Part shown: positions 1-7,563 of the stretch, one piece after another | Numbering within the stretch: position 1 is the stretch's first letter | How the letters are laid out: every line of letters begins with the position of its first letter | Origin: Novosphingobium sp. 18050 | GTDB taxonomy: Bacteria > Pseudomonadota > Alphaproteobacteria > Sphingomonadales > Sphingomonadaceae | Assembly (NCBI RefSeq): GCF_902706195.1 | Contig: NZ_CACSJO010000030.1 | Location: 1-46,193 of the forward strand | Length of the DNA: 46,193 bases | Direction: 5' to 3' | Program-made: the position numbers and the translations under genes | The notes under the pieces: generated by a model | What the model saw: the letters and a program-made list of their open reading frames with translations, nothing else | What the model was told of the DNA's origin: nothing | Databases searched by the model: none

Positions 1-76
1 GGGCAGGGCTTGTCACGATCCCCATATGGGATAGCACCATGCGGTCCGACAAGTCGGGCCCCAAAAGGAGTTTGCC

Positions 77-781
77 TTGCGCTTCGTTTCCCTTGCTCTC
101 TTTGCCGTTTCAACCCTTGCCCTGACGGCCTGCGACAAGGCCCCGGCGCCTGCCCCGACCGCCAGCGAGAGCGCATTGGATGCGCCGCCGCAGATTCCGG
201 TCATGGGGCCGGAGCGCTCGATCCTGGCTTTCGGCGATTCGCTGCTGGCGGGCTACGGTCTGGAAGACGGCGAAAGCTACCCAGACCGCATGGAACAGGC
301 TCTGCGCGCGCGCGGCGTGAATGCGAAGATCGCCAATGCCGGCGTGTCCGGTGATACCACGGCAGCGGGCTTGCAGCGTCTCGATTTCACGCTGAAAAGC
401 CAGCCGGTGAAGCCGGAGCTGGTCATCATCAGCCTGGGCGGCAACGACATGTTGCGTTCGCTTCCTCCGGCGCAGACGCGCTCGAACATGGAGGCGATCC
501 TCAAGCGGCTGAAGGAGGAGAAGATCCCGATCGTGCTGCTGGGGATGCTGGCGGCGCCGAACCTGGGGCGTGACTACGCGCAGGGCTTCAACCCGATCTA
601 TCCGCAGCTGGCCGAGAAATACGGCGCCGTGCTGGTGCCGTTCTTCCTCCAGCCGGTGATTGACAAGCCGGACCTCCTTCAGGGCGACCACGTGCATCCC
701 ACGGCGATCGGTATCGACGCAATTGTCGCCGCGACAGTGGATGATGTGAAGGATGCGCTGCCGAAGAAGGCGGGAACTTGA
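77..781 (+). CDS. Lipoprotein GDSL-family arylesterase / lysophospholipase
   Basis: SGNH/GDSL hydrolase of the TesA/arylesterase group, expected to hydrolyse short-chain or lysophospholipid esters in the periplasm. The N-terminus is a lipoprotein signal with lipobox LTAC (Cys19), followed by a Pro/Ala linker. Block I is FGDSLLAGYG with nucleophile Ser55, block III is GGND, and the C-terminal block has the Asp-His pair in GDHVHP. The length of 234 aa suits a TesA-type domain plus a lipoprotein linker. The start is TTG with AAGGAG about 6 nt upstream. It converges on recF with only a few bases between stops. TesA-like genes often sit beside an ABC exporter, but none is seen here. The family is clear; the substrate is not. 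Confidence 0.88.
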   Translation: MRFVSLALFAVSTLALTACDKAPAPAPTASESALDAPPQIPVMGPERSILAFGDSLLAGYGLEDGESYPDRMEQALRARGVNAKIANAGVSGDTTAAGLQRLDFTLKSQPVKPELVIISLGGNDMLRSLPPAQTRSNMEAILKRLKEEKIPIVLLGMLAAPNLGRDYAQGFNPIYPQLAEKYGAVLVPFFLQPVIDKPDLLQGDHVHPTAIGIDAIVAATVDDVKDALPKKAGT

Positions 782-788
782 GGGAAGT

Positions 789-1883
789 TTAGCTCACCCG
801 CCGAACCGCACCGCCGCTGACTTCCCACACGGCGGCTTCCTCGGCGATGGCTTCGAACGGCGCGATTTCGGTGCCGGTCAGCCAGACTTGCGCGCTGCCC
901 GCGCGCAGGCGTTCGAACAAGGCCTCGCGGCGCAGCGGATCGAGATGGGCCGCCACTTCGTCCAGCAGCAGGAGGCGGGGGCGGGCCTCGCCATAGCCTT
1001 CCAGCAGCTGCGAATGCGCTAGGACGATGGCGATGAGCATCGCCTTCTGCTCGCCGGTGGAGCAATCGGCTGCCGGCTGGCCCTTGCCTGCCATGGTCAC
1101 GCCCAGTTCGTCACGGTGCGGGCCGGTGAGGGTGCGCTGCGCCGCGCGTTCGCGGGGGCGCCCTTCGCGCAGCGCCGCTGCCAGCGCTTCGGCATCCAGA
1201 GGGCCGCCGGGCTGATAGGCCAGCGCGGGGCGCGCAAAAGGCGCCTCGGGTAGGGCGACCAGCGCCTCGTCCAGCCGGGCGACGAGGTCCGCGCGCGCGG
1301 CGGCGACCAGCGCGCCGGCCTCGGCGATCTGCACTTCGATGGCGTCTAGCCAGCGCGGATCGGGCGCGCGCTCGTCGGAAAGCAGGCGATTGCGTTCGCG
1401 GAGTGCCGTTTCCAGCCGCACGGTATTTCCGGCATGGCCGGGGGCGAGGGCGAGCACCAGCCGGTCGAGGAAGCGCCGCCGTGCGCCCGCACCTTCTACG
1501 AAAAGCCGGTCCATCGCCGGAGTCAGCCAGCCGATCGACAGCCACTCTGCCAGGCTCAGCGCCGAGCCTTGCGCGCCGTTGACCTGTACCAGCCGCCGTC
1601 CGGGCCGCTCCGCCGCGATGCCGGTGCCCAGCCGCACGGGGTCGCCGCCCGCTGCAGCCAATTCGGCGCTCACCGCGAAGCCGCCGTCGCCCGCCTGTCC
1701 CGGCATGTCGGCCAATTGCGCACGGCGCAGGCCCCGGCCGGGCGCCAGCAGGCTGATCGCTTCCAGCACGTTGGTCTTGCCCGCGCCGTTCTCACCCACC
1801 AGCAGGTTGAACTGCGCCGTGCCTTCCACCGCGGTCTCGCGGTGGTTGCGGAAACGGGACAGGAGAATGCGGTCGAGGCTCAT
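789..1883 (-). CDS. recF: DNA replication and repair protein RecF
   Basis: SMC-like ATPase that helps load RecA at single-strand gaps. Visible motifs are Walker A GENGAGKT (residues 30-37), the ABC signature STGEQKAML and Walker B LLLLDEVAAHLD near the C-terminus. At about 364 aa it matches usual RecF length. I start at the Met of MSLDRILLSRFRN, because RecF proteins begin just before this segment; an upstream Met at 1904 would add seven residues. It is not next to dnaA/dnaN, as is common in alphaproteobacteria. Transcribed towards the esterase gene, after yhhQ on the same strand. Confidence 0.93.
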   Translation of the reverse strand: MSLDRILLSRFRNHRETAVEGTAQFNLLVGENGAGKTNVLEAISLLAPGRGLRRAQLADMPGQAGDGGFAVSAELAAAGGDPVRLGTGIAAERPGRRLVQVNGAQGSALSLAEWLSIGWLTPAMDRLFVEGAGARRRFLDRLVLALAPGHAGNTVRLETALRERNRLLSDERAPDPRWLDAIEVQIAEAGALVAAARADLVARLDEALVALPEAPFARPALAYQPGGPLDAEALAAALREGRPRERAAQRTLTGPHRDELGVTMAGKGQPAADCSTGEQKAMLIAIVLAHSQLLEGYGEARPRLLLLDEVAAHLDPLRREALFERLRAGSAQVWLTGTEIAPFEAIAEEAAVWEVSGGAVRRVS

Positions 1884-1931
1884 CGCGTGGCTGACTAGCC
1901 GCACTTCACCATCAATGCGAGCGGCGAAGGA

Positions 1932-2684
1932 TCAAACCGACCGGGTCTTGGCGAAAGGCGAGAAATCCACGTTCTCGTCGAACACCTCGACGCCTTCGCG
2001 CGACTTGAGCCAGCCAACGGCGGCATATGTCACCGGCGTCAGCACCGCTTCCCAGGCGACCTTCATCGTCCAGTTGGTGACCATGACGGTCATAACCTGC
2101 GTGGTGGTCCAGGTGCCCAGGAAGGCGATGGGGTAGAACAGCGCGCTGTCGATCGCCTGGCCGAACACGGTCGAACCGATGGTGCGGGTCCACAAGTGCT
2201 TGCCGCCGGTCATCAGCTTCATCTTGGCGAGGACGAAGGAATTGACAAACTCACCCGCCCAGAACGCGGTAACCGAGGCGAGCACGATGCGCCAGGTGGA
2301 GCCGAACACTGCCTCATAGGCGGATTGTCCGTCCCAGCCATCGGCGGGCGGCATGGCGACGACGAAGAAGCTCATGAAAGCCATGAACACCAGTGCGAAG
2401 AAGCCCGCCCATACGCAGCGACGCGCGTTGGCGTAACCGTATACTTCGGTCAGCACATCGCCGATGACGTAGCTGACGGGGAAGAACAGGATGCCCGCGC
2501 CGAAGGTCACGCCGCCCAGCGAAGCCAGTTTGGACGCGCCGATCAGGTTGGAAAGCAGCAGGATCGCCACGAAGGCGACCATCACATAGTCGAAATAGCG
2601 AAAGTGCCGCCGGGCTCCTGCACTGCCGTCGATTCGGGAGAGGTGGGGCGAAGGGGTGCGAAGTTCGTCCGGGCTGGCGTTCAT
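1932..2684 (-). CDS. yhhQ: Queuosine precursor transporter (YhhQ/VUT family)
   Basis: Integral membrane protein of the VUT/YhhQ (DUF165) family, which imports preQ0/preQ1 for queuosine tRNA modification. Family features are an N-terminal FDYVMVAFVAILLLSNLIGA helix, the ADVLTEVYGY-like segment VIGDVLTEVYGYANAR, the FWAGEFVNSFVLAKMK segment, and a histidine/arginine-containing WTRTIGSTVFGQAIDS motif. About six hydrophobic helices are apparent. The start at MNASPD is chosen over one 13 codons upstream because the extension is not hydrophobic and YhhQ proteins begin shortly before the first helix. I found no clear preQ1 riboswitch in the 100 bases upstream. Confidence 0.88.
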   Translation of the reverse strand: MNASPDELRTPSPHLSRIDGSAGARRHFRYFDYVMVAFVAILLLSNLIGASKLASLGGVTFGAGILFFPVSYVIGDVLTEVYGYANARRCVWAGFFALVFMAFMSFFVVAMPPADGWDGQSAYEAVFGSTWRIVLASVTAFWAGEFVNSFVLAKMKLMTGGKHLWTRTIGSTVFGQAIDSALFYPIAFLGTWTTTQVMTVMVTNWTMKVAWEAVLTPVTYAAVGWLKSREGVEVFDENVDFSPFAKTRSV

Positions 2685-2783
2685 GGCCTGTGCGTAACCT
2701 GCCTTTTCGGCGGCGCAAAGCACAAGTTTGGGTCAGTGTCCCGGTTTGCCAAGCCGCGCTTCCGCGCTATGGGGAACTCGCGC

Positions 2784-2860
2784 GCGCCCGTAGCTCAGCT
2801 GGATAGAGCACGAGCCTTCTAAGCTTGGGGTCACAGGTTCGAACCCTGTCGGGCGCGCCA
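2784..2860 (+). tRNA. tRNA-Arg (anticodon TCT)
   Basis: A 77-nt cloverleaf with encoded CCA. The acceptor stem GCGCCCG pairs with CGGGCGC, then discriminator G and CCA. The anticodon stem CGAGC/GCTTG (one G-T pair) encloses loop CTTCTAA, giving anticodon TCT. The T arm ACAGG-TTCGAAC-CCTGT is perfect. Reads AGA codons. Confidence 0.97.
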
Positions 2861-2897
2861 ATTTTCTGTGGGAATGCCGGGTCTGGGCTAAACGATG

Positions 2898-2916
2898 GTT
2901 CGAACTGTGTTCGAAC
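2898..2916. promoter_or_regulatory. 19-bp operator-like dyad (also fits the alphaproteobacterial LexA spacing)
   Basis: Perfect dyad GTTCGAA-CTGTG-TTCGAAC. It also contains GTTC-N7-GTTC, the known LexA (SOS) box form of alphaproteobacteria. No SOS gene follows directly, so a LexA role is only a hypothesis. Confidence 0.4.
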
Positions 2917-3061
2917 AGGCTTGCCACTTTTTGCAGCATCAAGCGCCGGCGCGGATATTCGTCCGCTGCGCTATCCCTGGGTGAGCGCGGAGGGCGTTCG
3001 GCCTTGCGAACCCTGTCAGGTTCGCAGTCAGCTCAATACCTGGGAAGCGTTTTTTGGGGTG

Positions 3062-3080
3062 GTTCGAATTTGCTTCGAAC
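3062..3080. promoter_or_regulatory. Second copy of the 19-bp dyad
   Basis: Same arms as the 2898-2916 site with a different spacer: GTTCGAA-TTTGC-TTCGAAC. Read as a LexA box it is GTTC-N7-CTTC, one mismatch. The two copies are 164 bp apart. Confidence 0.35.
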
Positions 3081-3129
3081 GGCGGGGCGTTTTGTCCCGC
3101 AATTCGGCGCATAGGCGCCGAAAGTCGCA

Positions 3130-3163
3130 GGACCCGGTCCGGCCTTGGGCGCGGACCGGGTCC
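3130..3163 (-). terminator. Hairpin downstream of the small lipoprotein gene
   Basis: A 12-bp perfect stem, GGACCCGGTCCG / CGGACCGGGTCC, with a 10-nt loop, starts 10 bases past the stop of the lipoprotein gene on the minus strand. Only a weak T-containing stretch follows, so it may be a terminator or a 3'-stabilising hairpin. Confidence 0.55.
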
Positions 3164-3172
3164 CGACGAAGA

Positions 3173-3343
3173 TTACATTGCTTCCGAAGCAGCCTCGGTC
3201 GGCGCGTCGGTGGCATCGCCAACCACTACGTCGTCCGAAGCGCCGGTGGCGGTTTCGGTTGCCGTGGGAGCCGGGGTGCCGTTGCAAGCCGAGAGAGCCA
3301 GAGCAGCAGCAGTGGCAAGCGCGGCGAGAGCAATCTTCTTCAT
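3173..3343 (-). CDS. Small Thr/Ala-rich lipoprotein
   Basis: A 56-aa protein with a textbook lipoprotein signal MKKIALAALATAAALALSAC (lipobox LSAC, Cys20), followed by a short acidic tail rich in Thr, Ala, Asp and Glu and low in structure. The Asn after the Cys gives no inner-membrane retention signal, so outer-membrane attachment is likely. AAAGGA lies 8 nt before the ATG, which fixes this start over an upstream Met. The function is unknown; similar tiny lipoproteins are common in sphingomonads and superficially resemble entericidins. Followed by a strong hairpin. Confidence 0.7.
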   Translation of the reverse strand: MKKIALAALATAAALALSACNGTPAPTATETATGASDDVVVGDATDAPTEAASEAM

Positions 3344-3430
3344 AGGTATTCCTTTGCGATGTCTGGTGCACAAGCCGCCGCTATCGAGCAGGCCTGCGCT
3401 GGTGCCCATTTGCTGGACTTGGCGCGCGAG

Positions 3431-3454
3431 TGCAATGCACTTTGCTGCATTGCA
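3431..3454. promoter_or_regulatory. 24-bp operator-like dyad TGCAATGCA-N6-TGCATTGCA
   Basis: Perfect 9-bp arms separated by CTTTGC, in the intergenic region between the divergent small lipoprotein gene (start 3343) and the sugar transporter (start 3629). The size and symmetry suit a dimeric repressor site. Nothing in the window identifies the regulator. Confidence 0.45.
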
Positions 3455-3628
3455 TTAAAACTCCTTGGTTTCTGCACAGATGTCGCAAGGTTTGCCGGAA
3501 AGGTCGCCTTGGTGCTTCGGCGCGAACTTTCGGGGCTGCAATCGCTTGCTCTGCGCAGCAAAAGTGCGCAAAGACGCGGGTCTTGCCATGCCGTTTCTGC
3601 AGGTTCGGCCTTTCGGGAGAAAACGGCA

Positions 3629-4945
3629 ATGGCCGTGATGATGGATACCGGTAGCAAAGCCCCGTCGGAATTTGGCGACGAAGTCCCCGGCGGCTATGTG
3701 GACGCGCCGGAGCTGCGGTACTTCGTGATGGCGCTGTTCTTTATCTTCGGTGGCATCACAAGCCTCAACGACGTGATCATTCCCAAGCTCAAGGAGCTGT
3801 TCACGCTGAGCTACACCGAGGCGATGCTGGTGCAGTTCTGCTTCTTCACCGCCTATGCCGTGATCGGCATTCCCGGCGCGATGCTGGTGCGCAAGGTCGG
3901 CTACATGCGCGGCGCGGCTGTCGGCCTGGGCATCATGATCCTGGGCTGCCTGGCTTTCATCCCGGCGTCGGAGACGGCGACTTACTGGCTGTTCCTGGCT
4001 GCCTATTTCGTGTTGGCGGCGGGCGTGGTGATCGTGCAGGTCGTTGCCAACCCGCTGATCAGCCTGCTGGGCAAGCCCGAGACGACCAGCTCGCGCCTTA
4101 CTTTCGCGCAGGCCTTCAACTCGCTGGGCACCACCATCTTCCCGATCGCCGGTTCGGTGCTGATCCTGGGCAGCCTCGCCACGGTTTCGGCCAAGGAACT
4201 GGCAGGCCCCGCGCTCGATGCCTATCGCAGCGCCGAGAGCCAGGCCATCGTGCACGGCTACCTCGGTATCGCGGTCGCCCTCGCGCTCGTCGCGGCGGCG
4301 GTGTGGATGTTCCGCAACCGCCTCCCGCGCGAGCAGCATGAAAACAGTGCAGGCAGCGGCGCCGGATTCGCCGGGCTTGACCTCCTGAAGCGCGCGCGCT
4401 TCGGGTACGGCGCGCTTTGCATCTTCCTTTACGTCGGGGCGGAAGTCTCGATCGGTTCGCTGGTCGTCAGCTATCTCATGCAGGACCATGTCATGGCGCT
4501 GCCCGAGCAGTCTGCCGGAAAGCTGATCGGTGTGTACTGGGGCGGCGCGATGATCGGCCGGTTCATCGGTTCGGCAGTCCTGCGGGTGCTGAACCCGGGC
4601 CTGGTGCTGGTGTTCAATACTTGCGCGGCGATCGCGCTGATCGCGGTTTCGGTGACCACCACCGGGCATGTTTCGGGCTATGCATTGCTGGCTGTGGGCC
4701 TGATGAACTCGATCATGTTCCCGACGATCTTCAGCCTTGCCTGCGAGAAGCTGGGCACGCGCGCTGCGGATGGCTCGGGCATCATCAACGTGGCGATCTG
4801 CGGCGGTGCGATCGTGCCGCTGGCGACCGGCGCGCTGGCCGACGCAACCGGCGGGAACCTGGGTATCGCGCTCGTCTTGCCGGCGCTTTGCTATGCGGTG
4901 ATTGCAGGCTTCGGCATCTTTGCGCGCAAGCCTGCGGCAGCCTGA
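3629..4945 (+). CDS. FucP/GluP-type sugar MFS transporter
   Basis: A 438-aa major facilitator of the fucose/glucose-galactose permease branch (sugar:H+ symporters, inner membrane). Family hallmarks are the first helix FFIFGGITSLNDVIIPKLKELF with the conserved Asn-Asp, LVQFCFFTAYAVIGIPGAMLVRKVGY, the NPLISLLGKPETTSSRLTFAQAFNSLGT block and GVYWGGAMIGRFIGS. About 12 hydrophobic segments. The frame stays open 800 nt upstream, but ATG 3629 has GGGAGA about 9 nt before it and gives the usual family length. It stands alone, preceded by an operator-like dyad at 3431-3454. Whether it carries glucose, fucose or N-acetylglucosamine cannot be read from sequence. Confidence 0.9.
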   Translation: MAVMMDTGSKAPSEFGDEVPGGYVDAPELRYFVMALFFIFGGITSLNDVIIPKLKELFTLSYTEAMLVQFCFFTAYAVIGIPGAMLVRKVGYMRGAAVGLGIMILGCLAFIPASETATYWLFLAAYFVLAAGVVIVQVVANPLISLLGKPETTSSRLTFAQAFNSLGTTIFPIAGSVLILGSLATVSAKELAGPALDAYRSAESQAIVHGYLGIAVALALVAAAVWMFRNRLPREQHENSAGSGAGFAGLDLLKRARFGYGALCIFLYVGAEVSIGSLVVSYLMQDHVMALPEQSAGKLIGVYWGGAMIGRFIGSAVLRVLNPGLVLVFNTCAAIALIAVSVTTTGHVSGYALLAVGLMNSIMFPTIFSLACEKLGTRAADGSGIINVAICGGAIVPLATGALADATGGNLGIALVLPALCYAVIAGFGIFARKPAAA

Positions 4946-5005
4946 ACTGAGGAATGTGCGGCGCGATTAAGCGATGTTAAACCGAATCGGTCTAGACGTC
5001 GCTTT

Positions 5006-5320
5006 ATGACTCGCCGCATCCTTCCTCGACGTTCGCAGCGACGCTCCGTCGCTCTGGCCGTCCAGTGCCGCACCCAAAGCGGCCTGCGCGATGATGGCGA
5101 GATTTCCGACATCTCCACCGAAGGCTGCTGCCTGCGCATGCGCGGCCTCTATTTCCGGGTCGGCTCCCGCCTGATCATCCGTCCGAAGGGGCTGGAGGGA
5201 ATGCCCGGCGTGGTGCGCTGGGTCAGCGCCGACCTTGCCGGCGTCGAATTCGACCGCCCGATCTACGGTCCGGTGCTGGACCATCTCGCCTCGGCGCATG
5301 CGGTTCCGCAGCAGGCCTGA
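5006..5320 (+). CDS. PilZ-domain protein (probable c-di-GMP receptor)
   Basis: A 104-aa single PilZ domain. The c-di-GMP signature is present: Arg-x3-Arg in the basic N-terminus (Arg9/Arg13) and D35-x-S37-x-x-G40 in DISTEGCCLR, then beta strands ending in GVVRWVSADLAGVEFDRPI. Intact motifs predict c-di-GMP binding. It is a stand-alone gene with no output domain, as is usual for sphingomonad PilZ proteins. A GGDEF/EAL protein encoded at 39.6 kb is one possible source or sink of the ligand. Confidence 0.87.
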   Translation: MTRRILPRRSQRRSVALAVQCRTQSGLRDDGEISDISTEGCCLRMRGLYFRVGSRLIIRPKGLEGMPGVVRWVSADLAGVEFDRPIYGPVLDHLASAHAVPQQA

Positions 5321-5420
5321 CGGCCCCGGCGGTGCGGCTTGGCGTGCGACGACGCTTCAACTTCACGTCAACCCGTTCTAATCCTTGACGGCCCAAGCCG
5401 CAGGTGATGGAACACGCCCC

Positions 5421-6110
5421 GTGAACGATAGTCCCCCCCAATCCGAAACCAGCGCTCAGGCCCGTGCCGAGGCGAAAGCCGATGTCCGCGCTGCCGAGGC
5501 TGCGGCGATCCGGCGCCGCTGGGTCACGCTGGGCGAAGCGCTGGCGGTGATTGCCGTCGTGATTTCCGGCCTGACCCTGTGGAACAACTGGAGCCAGAGA
5601 AGCGACAGCGAAGCGGTGAAGACGGCCGAAGCGCAGCAGGCCTCCACCCGTGCGGCGACTCTGGTGTTGATGGCGACGGGCTCCGGTGACCGGGAGTTGA
5701 TCCTGAGGCCTTCCGCGGCCGAACAGTCCGTGCAGAGCCAGGAGGTATCCTTCCCCAGCGCGCTGGAAGTGCCTCCCGCGCACACCACCGGAGAGCCTCG
5801 GATAGAGGCGGCATGGTTCGAACGTGCGCTCAAGAAGGCCCGCGATACGGCCCGGTTGCCCGACGACAGCCGCGGCGACGAACGGCTGCCCGTGCTCATC
5901 ATCACCCGTTTTCTGGTCGGTGGCGAGCCGCATGAGGATGTTGCGCTCTACGATGTCGGCTACAGCATTTCGGGCCGTTGGCTTGGCGGGCACAGCGTCA
6001 CCCTTCGCGGTGTCTCGCTGGTATCGCGGGTGAAGCGCGCCAGCGGCCAGGCAAAGCTGGATGCCCGCTGGAACGCATTGCTTTCCGCGAAGGGTGCCGA
6101 CCACAAGTGA
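5421..6110 (+). CDS. Single-pass membrane protein of unknown function
   Basis: About 229 aa. The N-terminus is a charged Ala/Glu/Arg-rich cytoplasmic stretch, then one membrane helix (VTLGEALAVIAVVISGLTL), then a roughly 140-residue extracytoplasmic domain containing LPVLIITRFLVGGEPHEDVALYDVGYSISGRWLGG. I do not recognise a family. The GTG at 5421 is preferred; an in-frame TTG at 5385 would add 12 residues, and neither has a strong ribosome-binding site. Lies between the PilZ gene and an MFS gene on the same strand. Confidence 0.65.
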   Translation: MNDSPPQSETSAQARAEAKADVRAAEAAAIRRRWVTLGEALAVIAVVISGLTLWNNWSQRSDSEAVKTAEAQQASTRAATLVLMATGSGDRELILRPSAAEQSVQSQEVSFPSALEVPPAHTTGEPRIEAAWFERALKKARDTARLPDDSRGDERLPVLIITRFLVGGEPHEDVALYDVGYSISGRWLGGHSVTLRGVSLVSRVKRASGQAKLDARWNALLSAKGADHK

Positions 6111-6260
6111 GCAGGCGGTTGGCGAGGTGCAACGACGCCCCCGCGAATTCTCGTTCATATTCGGTGAAAGTTCTGGCCAAGCTCTGAAGGCGCCCCGCAC
6201 ACTCCCTGCGATACGACCGGCGCATACTGCCGGCACAGCACAAGCATCGGGAGAGAGCGC

Positions 6261-7514
6261 TTGGCACTACCCTCAGGCCCCGCAAGCGAGGCCCCCAATC
6301 ATCCGCTTGCCGTCCGCATGGGCGTTATCGCGGGCGTATCGCATAACATGGTCATCGGAACGGTGATGGGCTCGTTCGGGCTCATGCTGGCTTCGGCCGA
6401 GCAGCGCCTGGGCATTAGCGGTGAGCAGGCGGCGGCGGGTATTCCGCTGGTGCTGGTCGGCTCTTCGGTGCTGGCGCCTTTCGTGGGCGTACTGATCGCC
6501 AAAGTTTCGCTACGCTTGCTGATGCTGATCGGTGCGCTGCTGACGGTGGCAGGGTATCTGACGCTGGCCTTTACCCAGAGCTACGCGCTCTACCTCATCG
6601 CCTATGGGTTGTTATTCGGCCCGGCGATGAGCCTGGCCGGATCGATTGGTCCGGCGACGCTGGTGACCCGCTGGTTCAACCGCAACCGGGGGCTGGCGCT
6701 GGGCATGGTCCACTTGCCGGTAGTCATCGCCGTGGTGCCATGGACGCTGGAGCGCGCGCTGTCGGTAACTTCGCCCTCGACCATCTACCTTGTCATCGGC
6801 CTGATCTGCGCTGTGCTGATGCTGCCGCTGGTATTGCTTGCCGTCGATCATCCGCCGGGCAACGCCGAAACCGTCGCCCCCGAACCCAGCGAGAAGCGCA
6901 CTGCCGATGGCTCGCTGAGCATGGTGCAACTCCTCGCGCGTCCGCGCTTCTGGGCGCTTTCGCTGGCTGCGGTGGCCAGCATGACCAGTTCGGTGCTGCT
7001 CGGCTCGCTACTCGTGCCGATGGGCATGTCCTGGGGCTTCACCCGGCCCGAAGCGGCACTGTTGCAGTCGATCATGTCGCTGGTGGGAATTGCCGGTTCG
7101 ATCCTGTTCGGCTGGGTCGCGGACCGGATCGGCGGCGGACGTGCATTGGCGCTGATCGGCTTCGACTGCGCGGTGCTTTGGGTGCTCCTGTTGCAACACC
7201 CGCCGTTCTGGCTGGCGGCGTTGATCATCGGCCTGATCGGCATGCACGGTGCGGGCGCGATCCCGACGCTGGGGCGCGGGTTGTCGGACGCGTTTGGGCA
7301 GGCCAGCTATAGCCGGGGCTTCGGCCTCGTCACGCTGGTCGGCCTGCCGTTCATCGCCTTTGCAGTAGTGGGATCGGCGCGGGTCTTCTCGGTGACCGGC
7401 AGCTACGACGGCGCGATTGCGGCGATCAGCGCCTTCTTCGCCGTTGCGATCGTGCTGGGCCTCTACGGTGCGAGCGGCGCAAAAGCGCAAGCCCCGGTGT
7501 CGGCGGTAGCGTGA
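6261..7514 (+). CDS. MFS transporter (monocarboxylate/OFA-like)
   Basis: A 417-aa, 12-helix major facilitator. The motif between helices 2 and 3 is the loose LVGSSVLAPFVGVLIAKVSLRLLM. SIGPATLVTRWFNRNRGLALGM matches the W(F)xxRRGLAxG motif of monocarboxylate/oxalate-formate type porters, as does GWVADRIGGGRAL in the second half. A small organic acid is the likely substrate class. TTG start with GGGAGA 6-10 nt upstream; the next ATG (6318) would delete the cytoplasmic N-terminus. Convergent with the Nudix gene across a 13-bp hairpin. Confidence 0.82.
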   Translation: MALPSGPASEAPNHPLAVRMGVIAGVSHNMVIGTVMGSFGLMLASAEQRLGISGEQAAAGIPLVLVGSSVLAPFVGVLIAKVSLRLLMLIGALLTVAGYLTLAFTQSYALYLIAYGLLFGPAMSLAGSIGPATLVTRWFNRNRGLALGMVHLPVVIAVVPWTLERALSVTSPSTIYLVIGLICAVLMLPLVLLAVDHPPGNAETVAPEPSEKRTADGSLSMVQLLARPRFWALSLAAVASMTSSVLLGSLLVPMGMSWGFTRPEAALLQSIMSLVGIAGSILFGWVADRIGGGRALALIGFDCAVLWVLLLQHPPFWLAALIIGLIGMHGAGAIPTLGRGLSDAFGQASYSRGFGLVTLVGLPFIAFAVVGSARVFSVTGSYDGAIAAISAFFAVAIVLGLYGASGAKAQAPVSAVA

Positions 7515-7526
7515 AACGCCTGCAAC

Positions 7527-7555
7527 CCGTCCCGCTCAGGTTGAGCGGGACGGGC
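7527..7555. terminator. Strong hairpin between convergent genes
   Basis: 13-bp perfect stem CCCGTCCCGCTCA / TGAGCGGGACGGG with a 3-nt loop, between the stops of the MFS and Nudix genes. No T-tract on either side, so termination may be weak or Rho-aided. Confidence 0.55.
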
Positions 7556-7563
7556 AAGCCCGC

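Larger units (their letters stand above)
2861..3172. other. Gene-free stretch with two identical-arm dyads and hairpins
   Basis: No convincing gene lies in these 312 bases. Visible structure: GTTCGAA-N5-TTCGAAC at 2898-2916 and again at 3062-3080, a hairpin GCGAACC-N6-GGTTCGC around 3006-3025, and a strong hairpin at 3130-3163. An 11-base piece of the tRNA-Arg 3' half (2840-2850) recurs at 3007-3017. A reading frame is open across the region but shows no start signal or family resemblance. Confidence 0.6.

Noticed and set aside
2685..2783. preQ1 riboswitch upstream of yhhQ
   Set aside because: Looked for the preQ1-I hairpin plus A-rich tail and did not find it.
2733..2942. Minus-strand 69-codon frame over tRNA-Arg containing RPTGFEPVTPSLEGSC
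   Set aside because: This peptide is the well-known false translation of the antisense of a tRNA gene; it is not a protein gene.
2825..3628. Possible 268-residue N-terminal extension of the FucP-like transporter
   Set aside because: Open by chance in GC-rich DNA. It is antisense to a lipoprotein with its own signals, and the transporter has full family length from 3629.
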